A stretch of 64,000 nt of DNA from NCBI GenBank assembly GCA_009667805.1, contig CM019063.1, positions 349,498,862 through 349,562,861 of the forward strand, written 5' to 3'. A program made the position numbers and the translations under genes. The DNA is from Leptobrachium leishanense (taxonomy: Eukaryota; Chordata; Amphibia; Anura; Megophryidae). Positions 12,504-24,100 of this stretch are shown in pieces. Each line of letters begins with the position of its first letter. The stretch's first letter is position 1. The notes below the pieces were generated by a model. That model was not told the DNA's origin, ran no database searches, and saw nothing but the letters and a program-made list of their open reading frames with translations.

Positions 12504-13489
12504 TATATATAATTAATATATCTCGGGTGCTTATATTCAAAGTATTTTGCTGCTTGAGTGAACGTAATTTAAGACAAGCTTTGTATTACTGTAAGCTAGA
12601 GACTAAAAGAACCCCCCCCCCCACTAACTACAGAGTATGCGTGAAAAGGTTAACAAGGCTGAGGTTCTGATGCCTAGAGGTGAAGGGGATCTCATTTTGC
12701 AAAATGTATTTTATGGTGCTTGAAGGCTAAGGTTACTGCATGGTCTAAAATATCTAACACCTACCTAAATGTTTTTCTCTGGATTCACGAAATGAAAAGA
12801 TCCATGGTGTCACAGCAGAGATCAATAAAGTGAGAAGAGAAATGATTAAGGCAAACTTGCCTATCCATAATACAACCACTGTAATAGAAAACAAAGAAGG
12901 TTAGGTTAGCGATTAATATATCATTCATCTATGCATGATTGAGAGATAAAACACAAGTATGGTAAATAATATAACAGCAGCTGCATATTCAAACAGAAAA
13001 TATCCATATACAGGGTGAGAATTTTCTACACGGAATGCTTAGGACCCCAACCATTCCAGATTTCCAATTCCTTCATATTTCAGAATCTGGGTAGGATTCT
13101 GAAACCGGAGGAGATGGGGAATGTGGCAGGGGAGGCACGAGACACATGCAGCACTAGTGAAAAACACGCTGGGAGATGCTGTGAAGTGCTTTGCAATGGT
13201 AACATTGTACAGACTGATGTACGATGTGTATCATGCAGTGCTGCAACCTGCCATGGACTGAAAGAGGACCCATCGAGAGCATCAAAGATGCAATCAAAAA
13301 ACAAAAATCGGGACGACTCTGAACACTCTGGATTTCTGAGCCTTCAGGGTAACAAGCGCTCAATCTGTAGTCCAGCATCATAGAAATAAAAACTGAGATT
13401 TATGATCACATAATAAAATCAGGGTGCACCAACACACCTACAATTTAAATCCAATTTGGTGGGGGATTCACTAAATGTCATTATTTACC
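12504..13489. other. no gene seen
   Basis: Includes a C-run near 12611. A stretch starting at about 13010 (TACAGGGTGAGAATTTTC) weakly recalls the Tigger-like termini at 14528. A 122-codon open frame at 13015-13383 shows no recognisable domain. Confidence 0.45.
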
Positions 13490-13965
13490 TGTTGCAAACA
13501 TGATAAACTTTGGCAATCCAGTGGGAAGCTGCCACCCTACCTGAATAGACTGCTTCCTCCAGCAGTTCCCTCATCCTATAACCTCCGATCCAGGACCAGC
13601 ACCTTACTTGCAATACCACAATACAAAAAGAAAGTGGCTCGATCCTCATTTTCCTACAGAGCACCGCAAATATGGAATAACCTCCCAGACGCCATCAAAT
13701 CTTCCCCCAGTCTAAAGTCACTCAAGAGCTCCCTATTAACATACCTCAATACAGAATGCACCTGTAAACATGTAACAATGACTATATCCTACATATTTAG
13801 TTTCTGTTAATCTGTATATTTGTGTTTTGGTTTTTTTAATATCTTGCATTGTATTACTTTGTATTTCTGTAACATTTTAATGTTCTTGAACCCAGGACGT
13901 ACTTGAAAACGAGAGAAATCTCAATGTATCCTTCCTGGTAAAATCCTTTATATATAAATAGATGG
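13490..13965 (+). pseudogene. L2-like LINE, 3' end with RT C-terminus
   Basis: The open frame to about 13810 carries the C-terminal signature of L2/CR1-group reverse transcriptases: YNLRSR, then FSYRAPQIWNNLPDAIKSS, then SLKSLKSSLLTYL. The 3' untranslated part ends 'TCCTTCCTGGTAAAATCC' followed by 'TTTATATATAAATA'. This tail is shared with the SINEs at 3030-3215 and 52500-56090. The copy is truncated at its 5' end, the usual fate of LINE insertions. An inverted relative is at the right edge of the window. Confidence 0.75.
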
Positions 13966-14525
13966 AAAGTGAAGATTCATTGATGAATTTCCCTCTGGAG
14001 CACCAAAGTTTATTGTGATTGCAACAAGGTGATTAGTGAATATCCCTCCTAGTGGATAGATTGGAAAGAATTAGCTTTTTTTTCTCTCAAGACATTAGGC
14101 AAAAATACATTTCAACATACAGATGCAATTTTGGTTTTCTAACATCAAAGCTTCATTCTGAAAACTTTAAACAAAAAAAAGTCACTTAAATTAATAAACT
14201 AACATGTCAGTTCAGGTAAGGTTGCCTGAGCCACTCTGGTTTCCAAGACACGGTGTGTTTTAATATTTTCATTGTAAATAAGCTAATAAAGCTTAAGTGG
14301 TCATGATGGATAGTGTGCCCCTAAAATTAACCTCTTACCTGCCATATATGGAAGACGGTAGAATAAGGGTACAGCACTGCAGTACCCTCTCCAGTATACA
14401 TGTATTGATAAAACCACAATCCTGGGGATGGGTGGTGGGTTAGTAAATACTATTCCAGTGCATTACCATCAACGTACAACAATACCAGCTTAAAAACACA
14501 CACACACAAAAAAAAAAAAAGTACA
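13966..14525. other. no gene seen
   Basis: Unique-looking, AT-rich sequence. A short (AC)n/(A)n run lies near 14495-14520. Confidence 0.5.
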
Positions 14526-14527
14526 TA

Positions 14528-14873
14528 CAGGAGGTCGAGCACCCGTTATCTGGAATTCTAAAATCTAGAGACTCCAAAAACCAGAATTTTCAGAGCCCTT
14601 CTGGATTTTAATAAATCAGGATAGAGGGCAAACTGCTGCTCGGGGGGCCTGGCTCCTGAGTGCTGCAGCAGACCACGGCACATGCAGAGTTCCTCTGAGC
14701 AGCTCCGGCGTGTGACATGCTGCCCAGAGTCGTGCTCCAGGCATCATGCCAACGATGGAAGGCTGCAGAGTGCTCCCAGTATGATCTCCTTTATCTAAAG
14801 CATTCTCAAATTAAGAAAAATCTGAAATCCCAGTGTCCCGAGCATTCTAGATAACAGATGCCTGACTGACCTG
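14528..14873. mobile_element. Tigger/pogo-like MITE
   Basis: The ends are 'CAGGAGGTCGAGCACCCG' followed by 'TTATCTGGAATTC', and the inverted 'CAGGTCAGTCAGGCATCTG' followed by 'TTATCTAGAATGC'. TA lies on both sides (14526-14527, 14874-14875). The inverted repeats are imperfect but clearly alignable over about 30 bp. The inside is non-coding. Confidence 0.65.
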
Positions 14874-14875
14874 TA

Positions 14876-15550
14876 CCATTTTTTGTATTGGAGGTACAAA
14901 CAAGCACAGATAGTGAGACAGGAATGGCTCAGAAATTATCCACCACCTTGTATATTGGCATCCATTTTGTATAGAGCCAGGGTCCTGGTCATTGTACATA
15001 GAGAATATTATCTGCCTTTAGAAGAGTTTGCATAGATGCTTGCATTCCAGATAGTTTTTGTGTAGCAATTAGAGGAATCTGGCCTGAATAAACAGGTGCC
15101 AAAAGATACTGATTTAGTTGCGCCAAGGCCAAAAGAAGTCTCAGGCTGGGGTAGAACGAGAACAAAATAATCCAGCTGGCCTCAGGGAATCCTATCAGTC
15201 CTAGCAGGAACAGGCCCTCTGGGGGATGATAGTGACAGGATCTAGCTAGCTTCTAAATCATCTGTCCTAATTGTATAAGAAAACGGCAAATTGTGGAATG
15301 TCTGTGTCCGAACTAGGGGACGTACCTTTTTACAAAATCGATGTATAAGAATTGTATCTCTGTCTTGAAGACCTCACTCGAGCTTTGCGATACATTCCAG
15401 CTTGAGTCGGACGTCATAAAGAATGCTTTTCCTGCAATTGACTGCACCGTGCCGACCTTTCTCTCGATCTGAGTGGATTCCGTTAACAATAGCACCATTT
15501 TGTGTGTTCCATACAGTGGGTGCCATCCACTACGCTTCAACAAGCACTAC
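14876..15550. other. no gene seen
   Basis: No convincing gene or defined repeat. Its right edge is the target site of the LTR element that starts at 15551. Confidence 0.5.
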
Positions 15551-16202
15551 TGTCACGAGGCGTGTGCGGTTCTGGTATGAGTCCAGCAGGCGGCGACACA
15601 GAGGGGAGGCCAAACAGAAATCATACAATGAAGATACTTTAATGAAACAAATAGTCCTTAACTGCAGGTACTTGAACGAACAAAGGAAATATAGAAAGTC
15701 CTGGGAGAGTTCTAGACTGGAGGGTCTGAGGTTTGTGGGCTATGCAGTCCCAGACTGCAGACAGGGCCCACCAAGGAGAAGTCTGGACAGCGGTACCTTG
15801 GTCAGAGACAGAGATTAACTGATGATCCACAGGTAGAGATCGCTGAGAGTCCCTTGCACAGACAGATGTATCCAGGAATAACAGGGCAGATGGATGGACA
15901 CTGGATACACAGGATAAGCTGGAGCAGGTAAGCACACATCCAGATGACCTCAGTCAGGGAGAACAATAATGCAGACCCACTGCTAGTTGGGTCTCTCTGC
16001 TATTTAAGGAGGCTTGATAGCAGATGGGCCTCAGCTGTAATTCCTAGGCTTGACAGGAAAACCCAGGCTGGATCCCCAGGAGCCTGGACATGGCACTGGG
16101 CTAAAGTAAACCCCAGATTGGAGCCCAATACAGAAGCATTCCAGGACAAAAGGCAGTCGGGACCAGGCTGAGCAATATGGGTACCCCGGGTGGACTGTGA
16201 CA
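15551..16202 (-). repeat. 3' LTR of the pol-less element
   Basis: Identical in length to the LTR at 18769-19420 and nearly identical in sequence. On the minus strand a TATA-like TTAAATA (around 16001-16007) is followed about 30 nt later by 'GGGTCTGCATT' (15968-15978), the likely transcript start. A polypurine tract of about 12 G residues lies just inside, at about 16205-16218. Confidence 0.92.
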
Positions 16203-16436
16203 GTACCCCCCCCCCCGACGGGTGCCCTCCGGGCACCGAGGCTGGAACACGAGATGGAGCACAGATCACCACCCTCCAACGTACCCAGAGTCTGGATTGC
16301 CATAAACATCACCATAAGCACGTAGGGCCCCCTCGAAATGTGGCAGGTTCTCTTTCCGGACCAACGTGCCATTGGATGCCCAGACGCAGCCCTCGGGAGC
16401 AAGACGTACAATGGGTGATGGACCCTTGGCAAAGTT

Positions 16437-16660
16437 CGGAAGGGCAGTGCCCTTGGCATGGCTTAGTGGGGCTGCGCCCTTGGTGCCACTCAGTAGGGCA
16501 GCGCCCTTGGCAAAGCTCGATGGGGCAGAGCCCCTGGCAAGGTTCGATGGGGCAGCGCCCCTGGCGAGGCACGGAGGGGCAGCGCCCTTGGCGAGGCACG
16601 GAGGGGCAGCGCCCTTGGCGAGGCACGGAGGGGCAGCGCCCTTGGCGAGGTCCTTTGTAC
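16437..16660. repeat. minisatellite, about 30-bp unit
   Basis: About seven copies of a unit containing 'GGGGCAGCGCCCTTGGC'. The unit length is a multiple of three and it stays open in several frames (GAAPLARH on plus, KGAAPPCLA on minus). It lies in the interior of the pol-less LTR element, between the polypurine tract and the 33-bp minisatellite. Confidence 0.85.
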
Positions 16661-16805
16661 AGCATGGCTCAATGGTGGCAACCTTGGTGAGGCACGGCAC
16701 TTGAGCGACCTGGGTAATGCATGGCTCTGCGGCAACCTGGGTACAGCACAGCTCTTGCTGGGCAGTGAGCGGCTTGGCCTTACGGCGGCATCGACGACCC
16801 CGTGG

Positions 16806-17945
16806 CGGTGATACCTCCGGATAACCTGCGGGATGCAGGGCAGCGACCTCCGGATAACCTGCGGGATGCAGGGCAGCGACCTCCGGATAACCTGCGGGAT
16901 GCAGGGCAGCGACCTCCGGATAACCTGCGGATGCAGGCAGCGACCTCCGGATAACCTGCGGGATGCAGGGCAGCGACCTCCGGATAACCTGCGGGATGCA
17001 GGGCAGCGACCTCCGGATAACCTGCGGGATGCAGGGCAGCGACCTCCGGATAACCTGCGGGATGCAGGGCAGCGACCTCCGGATAACCTGCGGGATGCAG
17101 GGCAGCGACCTCCGGATAACCTGCGGGATGCAGGGCAGCGACCTCCGGATAACCTGCGGGATGCAGGCAGGCAGCGACCTCCGGATAACCTGCGGGATGC
17201 AGGGCAGCGACCTCCGGATAACCTGCGGGATGCAGGGCAGCGACCTCCGGATAACCTGCGGGATGCAGGGCAGCGACCTCCGGATAACCTGCGGGATGCA
17301 GGGCAGCGACCTCCGGATAACCTGCGGGATGCAGGGCAGCGACCTCCGGATAACCTGCGGGATGCAGGGCAGCGACCTCCGGATAACCTGCGGGATGCAG
17401 GGCAGCGACCTCCGGATAACCTGCGGGATGCAGGGCAGCGACCTCCGGATAACCTGCGGGATGCAGGGCAGCGACCTCCGGATAACCTGCGGGATGCAGG
17501 GCAGCGACCTCCGGATAACCTGCGGGATGCAGGGCAGCGACCTCCGGATAACCTGCGGGATGCAGGGCAGCGACCTCCGGAGATCCTGCGGGATGCAGGG
17601 CAGCGACCTCCGGAGATCCTGCGGGATGCAGGGCAGCGACAACTGGAGATCCTGTGGGATGCAGGGCAGCGACAACTGGAGATCCTGCGGGATGAAGGGC
17701 AGCGACAACTGGAGATCCTGCGGGATGAAGGGCAGCGACAACTGGAGATCCTGCGGGATGAAGGGCAGCGACAACTGGAGATCCTGCGGGATGCAGGGCA
17801 GCGACAACTGGAGATCCTGCGGGATGCAGGGCAGCGACAACTGGAGATCCTGCGGGATGCAGGGCAGCGACCTCTGGAGATCCTGCGCGTTGCAGGGCAG
17901 CGACCTCTGGAGATCCTGCGGGTTGCAGGGCAGCGACCTCCGTAG
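16806..17945. repeat. 33-bp minisatellite, about 34 copies
   Basis: The unit contains 'GCGGGATGCAGGGCAGCGAC' plus a variable 'CTCCGGATAACCT' part. The array is zoned: the ACCTCCGGATAACC type fills 16806-17575, then two GGAGATCC variants, then about eight ACAACTGGAGATCC variants (about 17637-17860), then CCTCTGGAGATCC variants to the end. Two units have small indels (near 16926 and 17165). Because 33 is a multiple of three and the unit lacks stops in most frames, it yields several long overlapping open frames that are not evidence of separate genes. Confidence 0.95.
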
Positions 17946-18766
17946 TCAGTGTCAAAGCAACCTCCATGGGCATATAAGGCTCCAAATCTGTGGGCAAGGT
18001 AGGTTCCATGTCCATGGGTTCAACGTCAGCAGGCTCAGATGGCGGGGTCTCCAAGTAATCAGAGAGGGAGTCATCCTCTGTACTCTCCACATCAGAGAGG
18101 GTTTCCCTAAATTCAGGTCTCTTAGATCTGGGTACTGGAGTGTGGCGAGACTTGCCAACTGTGGTAGCCTGGCGAGGCCTAGCAGGAACAGAGACTGGAC
18201 GAGGTTTGGCTGTGGGCTGGCGAAGCTTGACAGCAGCTTGGCGAGACTTGGCAGGATTTGAGACTGGGCATGACTTGGCTGTGACCTGGCGAGGCTTGAT
18301 AGTAGCTTGGCGAGGGCTGGCAGAGACAGTGCTGTCGAGCTTTGGCACTTGGAGTTCGCTTAGACTTTGATGGCAAGGACTCAGCAGGTAATGTCTCTTT
18401 GCTTTTAGCATGCACAGACACAGGAGGAGCAACCAGTTGAGAAGCAGGAGTAACAGGGTTGACTCTGGTCTGTGCAGGGGATGGCTTGGGTGGGCGCACA
18501 GGGGACGCAGATATGAAATGTGAGCCCGCACTACAATAGAAGCACAGTCCCAAAGACCTCCTCCTGGATCGTTCCTCTTCAGACAAGGGTCTCCTGCAGC
18601 CAGACATCGAAGTTGAAGAGCACACCTTAGGTGAGGTGCCCCTTAATCCTTGCAGCACTTTAAGCAACATAGAATCCAGTTGCTGCAGGAAGTTCTCCAC
18701 AGCCATTTTCATGGATGCCACCACCGCCTGTATCACCGCAGACTCGTAATAAGAAGGGGTCTGCAT
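17946..18766 (-). pseudogene. gag remnant of the pol-less LTR element
   Basis: The structural gag protein would package the element RNA. The start is the ATG at 18764-18766, which lies inside the primer-binding site. The frame continues 195 codons to 18179, beginning MQTPSYYESAVIQAVVASMK. Around 18525-18560 it has a short cysteine motif (LCFYCSAGSHF) like the first half of a retroviral zinc knuckle, but the final Cys is not in the normal position. The protein then becomes Lys/Arg/Pro/Ala-rich with imperfect repeats. An overlapping frame carries the coding sense into the 33-bp minisatellite (AALHPAGYPEV units). Whether a frameshift or plain decay is responsible cannot be told. No protease, RT or integrase follows. 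Confidence 0.6.
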
Positions 18767-18767
18767 T
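18757..18767 (-). promoter_or_regulatory. self-complementary primer-binding site (pol-less element)
   Basis: On the minus strand this reads AATGCAGACCC, one base inside the 5' LTR. It is the exact reverse complement of GGGTCTGCATT at 19186-19196 in the same LTR, about 30 nt past a TATA-like box. It shows no match to a tRNA 3' end (no TGG start). The gag ATG is embedded in it. Confidence 0.75.
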
Positions 18768-18768
18768 C

Positions 18769-19420
18769 TGTCATGAGGCGTGTGCGGTTCTGGTATGAGC
18801 CCAGCAGGCAGCGACACAGAGGGGAGGCCAAACAGAAATCATACAATGAAGATACTTTAATGAAACAAATAGTCCTTAACTGCAGGTACTTGAACGAACA
18901 AAGGAAATATAGAAAGTCCTGGGAGAGTTCTAGACTGGAGGGTCTGAGGTTTGTGGGCTATGCAGTCCCAGACTGCAGACAGGGCCCACCAAGGAGAAGT
19001 CTGGACAGCGGTACCTTGGTCAGAGACAGAGATTAACTGATGATCCACAGGTAGAGATCGCTGAGAGTCCCTTGCACAGACAGATGTATCCAGGAATAAC
19101 AGGGCAGATGGATGGACACTGGATACACAGGATAAGCTGGAGCAGGTAAGCACACATCCAGATGACCTCAGTCAGGGAGAACAATAATGCAGACCCACTG
19201 CTAGTTGGGTCTCTCTGCTATTTAAGGAGGCTTGATAGCAGATGGGCCTCAGCTGTAATTCCTAGGCTTGACAGGAAAACCCAGGCTGGATCTCCAGGAG
19301 CCTGGACATGGCACTGGGCTGAAGTAAACCCCGGATTGGAGCCCAATACAGAAGCATTCCAGGACAAAAGGCAGTCGGGACCAGGCTGAGCAATATGGGT
19401 ACCCCCGGTGGACTGTGACA
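18769..19420 (-). repeat. 5' LTR of the pol-less element
   Basis: Carries the presumed promoter. On the minus strand TTAAATA lies near 19219-19225 and the predicted transcript start is GGGTCTGCATT at 19186-19196. TG...CA ends. Followed on the right by the target duplication ACTAC. Confidence 0.9.
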
Positions 19421-19691
19421 ACTACCTTGACAAGTACAATACTGCAATTTCAGCACTGTCAGCTTAACAAATAGCACAGGGAAATGTTGGCTATAGTAGG
19501 GCATTGGCTGGCATTTCCAAGTGATAGGACATGCAAAAGAGTAACTACGATGTATGTTCAATGACCAACTTCACACTTTTCCTGGAATACCTAAGAGAAT
19601 ACTAACAATTACGTGAGGCATTGGGATAACTACCATAGATACTTGAGTATAGTGCGACCAGAGTATAACACGATGGATAGAGATTATGGAG

Positions 19692-20730
19692 AGGGGCGTG
19701 GCCGGCGGCGGAACGAGACACACGCATGGTGGCTGAGCTCCGTCCCTGCTTTCACTATCGGTGGCTTATTTGACTCTACAACGGACGGGAAACTTGTTTT
19801 CCTCATAGCCCCACCGTCGGTCATCAGGTGGTGCACCTCCGGAGCCTGCTTGGACCCCTCCTCTGGACCCGCAATTCAGGTGGAGGCCGCTCGAGCAACT
19901 TCATACCCGGTCGCTGGCGGCCATCTTGGAGGCCTATCGTAGCTGCGTTTCCCTTATCCTGCACGAGGATGCACTCTTCAGGCAACGGGGAAGAAGGGTA
20001 GGGGCGCCGGAGGGGTGGAGGACCCCTGCACCCCTGACATCCGCCTGTTGCTTGGAGGGGGCCTAGGACGGAGGCAGCTGTGCCCAGCTTCATCTGACGC
20101 GGGAGATCCGCCGGTAGCGGCGGAGGCCAATGGTCCCCCTGTAATACACGCGGCGCCGCCTGGTCCAGGAGACGACACGCTTCCCGCCACTAAAGGGGAC
20201 ATTCGAAACCTGCTGGAAGACGCCAGAAGAGCTTGGCAGGTAGACTTCCAGGCCCTTGGGGTGGCAGTCGAGGTGACCCAAACCCAGGTAGGAGACCTGC
20301 AGACTCACATGCAAACAATGGAGAATACGCAGGCAGAAGTTTCTTCCATTGTGCACGCCCTAAAACAACAAGTCAGTCATCTGCAATCTGCGGTGGTGAC
20401 ACTGGAGTCGAGGCACAGACGCCGGAATGTGAAACTCCGAGGAGTCCCCAAGACCGTGCCGGACTCGGATCTTCTGCCACGCGCTTTATCGAAGCTGCTC
20501 TGGGTCCCATGGAACATCTACAGGACTCTGTCCTCTCGGCCTTCCGAGTGCGGAAGGCGGCTTCGGCCCCCGAAAAAGGGCCACGCAAAGTTCTCATCAC
20601 CTTTAAAGAAGCGACCTTACCCTCAGCATTGTTCTGTGCTGTGCGAAATACACCGACGGTCCTGTTTGAAGAGACACCTATTGCAACATTCCGGGACCTT
20701 CCTTTCAGGGCAGTCAAAAAGGCAACATAA
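19692..20730 (+). pseudogene. L1-like LINE 5' end with broken ORF1
   Basis: It starts with 'GGGGCGTGGC', the same G-rich start as the L1 at 56789-62720. An ORF1-type protein follows. From about 20180 to 20400 it has a heptad-rich coiled-coil (DIRNLLEDARRAWQ through VSHLQSAVVTLES), then the HRRRNVKLRGVP motif that opens the RRM domain of L1 ORF1 proteins. A frameshift near 20470-20490 moves the rest (ALGPMEHLQDSVLSAFRVRK, then PRKVLITF) into another frame. It stops near 20730 with no ORF2. A LINE that keeps its 5' end but lacks its 3' end implies a later deletion or rearrangement. Confidence 0.7.
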
Positions 20731-21991
20731 TAAGTACACGCTTGGGTTCAGCGAAATTAAAGCAAAGTCCTGATCTTCAGTACAAATAAACAGAAAAAAT
20801 AATGATGGCTCACCAACGCTTTAAACCATCCCAAACCTGGGGAATCCTTTCCCCAGTATGTAGAATCCTCTCCAGCAAGGCACAGCACGTCTCCTGCTTT
20901 TGGAACACCAACACACACAGCTTCCACTGATTACTTTCCTTTTTCCTAAAAACCCCCACAATCCTATCTGGGAGTTGCTGGCTTTAAAACTCTTCCTGGA
21001 CAGGAACATTAACCCTGTGGTTGCCCTTAAAGGGTCCACAACCCAAATAGGGGTGAAACATAATGTCCATCCAGGACCCAGCCCTGCCGACCTCTACACC
21101 TGTTATTCAGAAATAAAAACCTTACAAATAAAAAGAGATTATGGAAATGAAAGAATCAAGACCCGAATATAACACGGAGCAAAATTATAAAAAGGTATAC
21201 CGTACCGGTTAACAACTAAAATCCTTCAACGCCATTGTCAGAATTCTCTTCAACTCAAGTAGTCAGCATGAGCACACTATACCCTGAACCCTGTCAAGGG
21301 CACCACTTGTAGCAGAAAGCAAGTGAATAGCCCTGCAACCCAATATAAACGGGGCTTGCCATTTTGAACTAGCATGCATTTCAAAGTGTAAAACAGAATA
21401 TAGGTTAGAAACATCTGGCCTTAGAAGTTAAAATGAAACCCTGCCTAGGAAACCCTCCTGTTGCCATGTAAACTCCTATGGAGAATCACGCTTTCTAGCC
21501 CCGTCTAATGCGTGTCAAAACACCGGGAGGTGGGTCAGTATGCACGCGCTTCGTGCAGCCGGGCAAGTTTGTTTTTAAACATCTGATGCAGATGACGTCT
21601 CAAATATACCGTGACCTCTCTAATTTTAAGGTTAATTTTTGTCACTGAAATCTCGCAGTATTCTCGAACATCTATGACCCACAATATTGAATTTAAATTT
21701 AGTTTGAAAAGTTTGAACACATTCAACAGTGCAAGTGTGAAAAATCAGTAGAGCTTGGAGGTGGATAGAAAAGCCTGAGCTAAATGGTGATGTAAAGTGT
21801 CAGGATATCTCAGTATGAAAGCAAGTCTGTCACAACACAATATCAAAAAAGAGGGTATGCACACCATAAAAAATATCAACAGAAAAGGGTAAGGCTCACT
21901 GTAAAGGGTAAAATTTTTTTTAAAAAATAATAGAATCAGGTACGTCTGCAGTCATCAATAGGAACTTTAAAATTTACAGACACCACACTAT
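20731..21991. other. no gene seen
   Basis: No convincing coding sequence, RNA gene or bounded repeat. Small open frames here lack any recognisable domain. Confidence 0.5.
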
Positions 21992-21992
21992 A

Positions 21993-23404
21993 GGGGTTAT
22001 TCACTAACCTCCAAATTGGCCCGAAATGGCACTAGACGGTGAAATTCACAGTTCGGTGCAATTTCTGGCCAAATCTTCTATTCACTAAGCTGTCAATTCA
22101 CCAAATACTGGCGAATTCACACCTGGATACGGAGCAGTTCGATGCAGTTCAGCGGCACTGAAATTGCCCCATAGAAGACAGACATGTCTTCTATTCGCAG
22201 AATGCAGAACTGCACCGAAATAACATGGAATGCCCTGATTTTCGGTGGTTCAGTTTGAGAAGTTAAACACCATTTATTTTTTTCATTATCAAAATAACCA
22301 TTTTTTTGTGTTTAGAACACCTTTTTGCCATTTTGTATTTTTTTCTAGATTCAATTTTTGGTTCTCAAATTTGTTTAAAAGTCGTATTTTATTCTGTAAC
22401 AGACCTTTTTTTATTATTTAGACACATTCTAATACATTTTCTTGCTTTAAACACCTAGGGCACTATCATGTGACCTGAGCTATAACCGGGTCGCTAAAAA
22501 GGGGAAAAATTAGCGGTCGCTAATTTCCCCTTTGCATCCCGGTTTCACCAGCGGATTAATGAGGCAGGTACTGAGTCTAGCATCCAGCCTCGTACCAGCA
22601 GCTAGGTTCGCAGACGCTCAGGACAGCGCTAAAGTGCTGTCCCGAGCATCCCCTACATGGAGTTCATAGGATTCCATGGAGGATTCTGCTGCCGGGTCAC
22701 ATGACCGTAAGGATCTTGCCTTTCACGAGATCCTGCTGGTCGGTGGAGTGATCGCGGAGGGAGACTGGGGACTTTTCCCCCCCAGTTTCACTCTGCTCCC
22801 AACATCCAGAAGCAGCAGATCGGGCTGCCGTTTTCGCCACAGGATGAGAGGTGAGTATTTGGATTTTTAAGGGGCTTTTCAGCTGCTGCTAACTGATTCT
22901 ACTGCTGCAGAATCCATTAGCAGCAGCTCAGAGCAGGTGTTAGCGTAACTAACATTAGGACCTTGTGATCCTAAAGCTAGTTAACATGGGAAGCGCAAAT
23001 GCAAGCAGATATTAAGTATAGGGAGCACAAAGTACAGTAAACTCACAGTATAAACCGCCAATACCGATTCACTGATGGGGTTTTTAATCCGTTAGCGAAT
23101 CGGAGTTGATCTGTACCGGACACTATCACCTCTTTTAAGCTAACACTAACGTCAGCTTGAAGGAGGTGATAGGGCCCCTATTAGAAGAATAGGAGATTTC
23201 CGATTTGTTTTTGATTTTTTTTTGCAGTTCAGTGGAATTCGCCAGTGCAGAATGTCAGTTAACTGTTTTGCCGACTCCAATTTCTGGAAAATTCAGTGAC
23301 CATTCGCTAAATAGTGAATTCACTGTATTTTCAGTGAAATGGAATCGTCGAAACGCAGCGCACCGAAATTGCATGCCATTTCGATGCTTTGTGAATAGAC
23401 CCTT
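21993..23404. mobile_element. MITE with GGGTTATTCAC-type ends
   Basis: The left end is 'GGGGTTATTCACTAACC'; the right end is 'GTGAATAGACCC', its imperfect inverted form. The internal style (for example 'AATGCCCTGATTTTCGGTGG' near 22228) resembles the CAGGGTTATTC long elements, so it may be a distant relative. No clean target duplication was found. A smaller element is nested at 22458-23177. Confidence 0.5.
22458..23177. mobile_element. Harbinger-like MITE, nested
   Basis: The ends are 'GGGCACTATCAT' and 'GGTGATAGGGCCC', inverted to one another, with CTA on both sides (3-bp duplication). GGGC-type ends and a 3-bp duplication suggest PIF/Harbinger. An inverted relative occupies about 52720-53300, recognised by matching blocks such as 'GAGACTGGGGAC' and 'GATAGGGAGCGC'-like sequence. 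Confidence 0.6.
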
Positions 23405-24096
23405 TGTCAATGTGAAAACATTGGAAGGGAAAAAGTGAAAATAAATGGAGAGTCTGACAATAGGAAATGTAGAAATATTAGGCAAAAAGTTACTGTTTGG
23501 GAGCTTCTTGGAGGAATTATAAAAGTGTGGGCTGATTATAGTACCACCATTATCATTCTCTAGTGAGCTATTAAAAAGGGACACGCTACTCATCTTGAGC
23601 GTTTTAACGTTTAAGTGGTCAGCATGTGAGGAGTGTCCCTCTTCTCCCTGATCAGTTTTTTTCTCACGGTGAAGTGGAGGAGTTTCCTCCAACCCACCAT
23701 CAGCCAGGATTTTTAATTTCCTGGCTGCCGGTCACCAGATCGGGCAGCGTACCAATTTCACCCTCTCTGAGACCAATCGCAGTAGCCGATGGATCGGATC
23801 TTTGCATGCAGGTAGCTCCGATCAATCGTTCTGAGCAGGTGCTATGGAACTTGCAAAAGTAAACTGCGCAAGTCCCGTAGCGGTGCGCAATTTGCAGTTC
23901 CTGTGCTACGCAAGTTACGTAGGAACACAAATTACACGAAAAAGCTTCAGGACCTTCCAGGGTCTGTGAGTCTCTTGAGCAGAAGAAGAGGAGCTATGCA
24001 GCAAGGGAGAAAAGATGACAGCAGCCACTGCCAAATTATTTAAAGGGGGGAGGGGAAATCAGATTTTCTATTTTAAAAAAACTATTTTTATTCCAT
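23405..24096. other. no gene seen
   Basis: No convincing gene. The flanks are MITEs. Confidence 0.45.
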
Positions 24097-24100
24097 TTAA

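Larger units (their letters stand above)
15551..19420 (-). mobile_element. LTR retrotransposon, Gypsy-like, pol-less
   Basis: Two direct 652-bp LTRs (15551-16202 and 18769-19420) with TG...CA ends are flanked by the 5-bp duplication ACTAC. The G-rich polypurine tract next to the left LTR and the gag remnant both show that the element reads on the minus strand, so the right LTR is the 5' LTR. I count about seven differences between the LTRs by eye, which suggests a young insertion. The interior is only 2.57 kb. It has a gag 5' part, then long minisatellites, and no reverse transcriptase or integrase. It must depend on enzymes from relatives. Confidence 0.92.

Noticed and set aside
13015..13383. 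122-codon open frame in otherwise unassigned sequence
   Set aside because: Composition is ordinary and no motif is recognised. The start overlaps sequence resembling a transposon terminus.
16266..18531. Very long open frames on both strands (370 to 583 codons)
   Set aside because: They are generated by the 33-bp and 30-bp tandem repeats, whose unit lengths are multiples of three and lack stops. Several overlapping frames are open at once, so they do not show separate genes.
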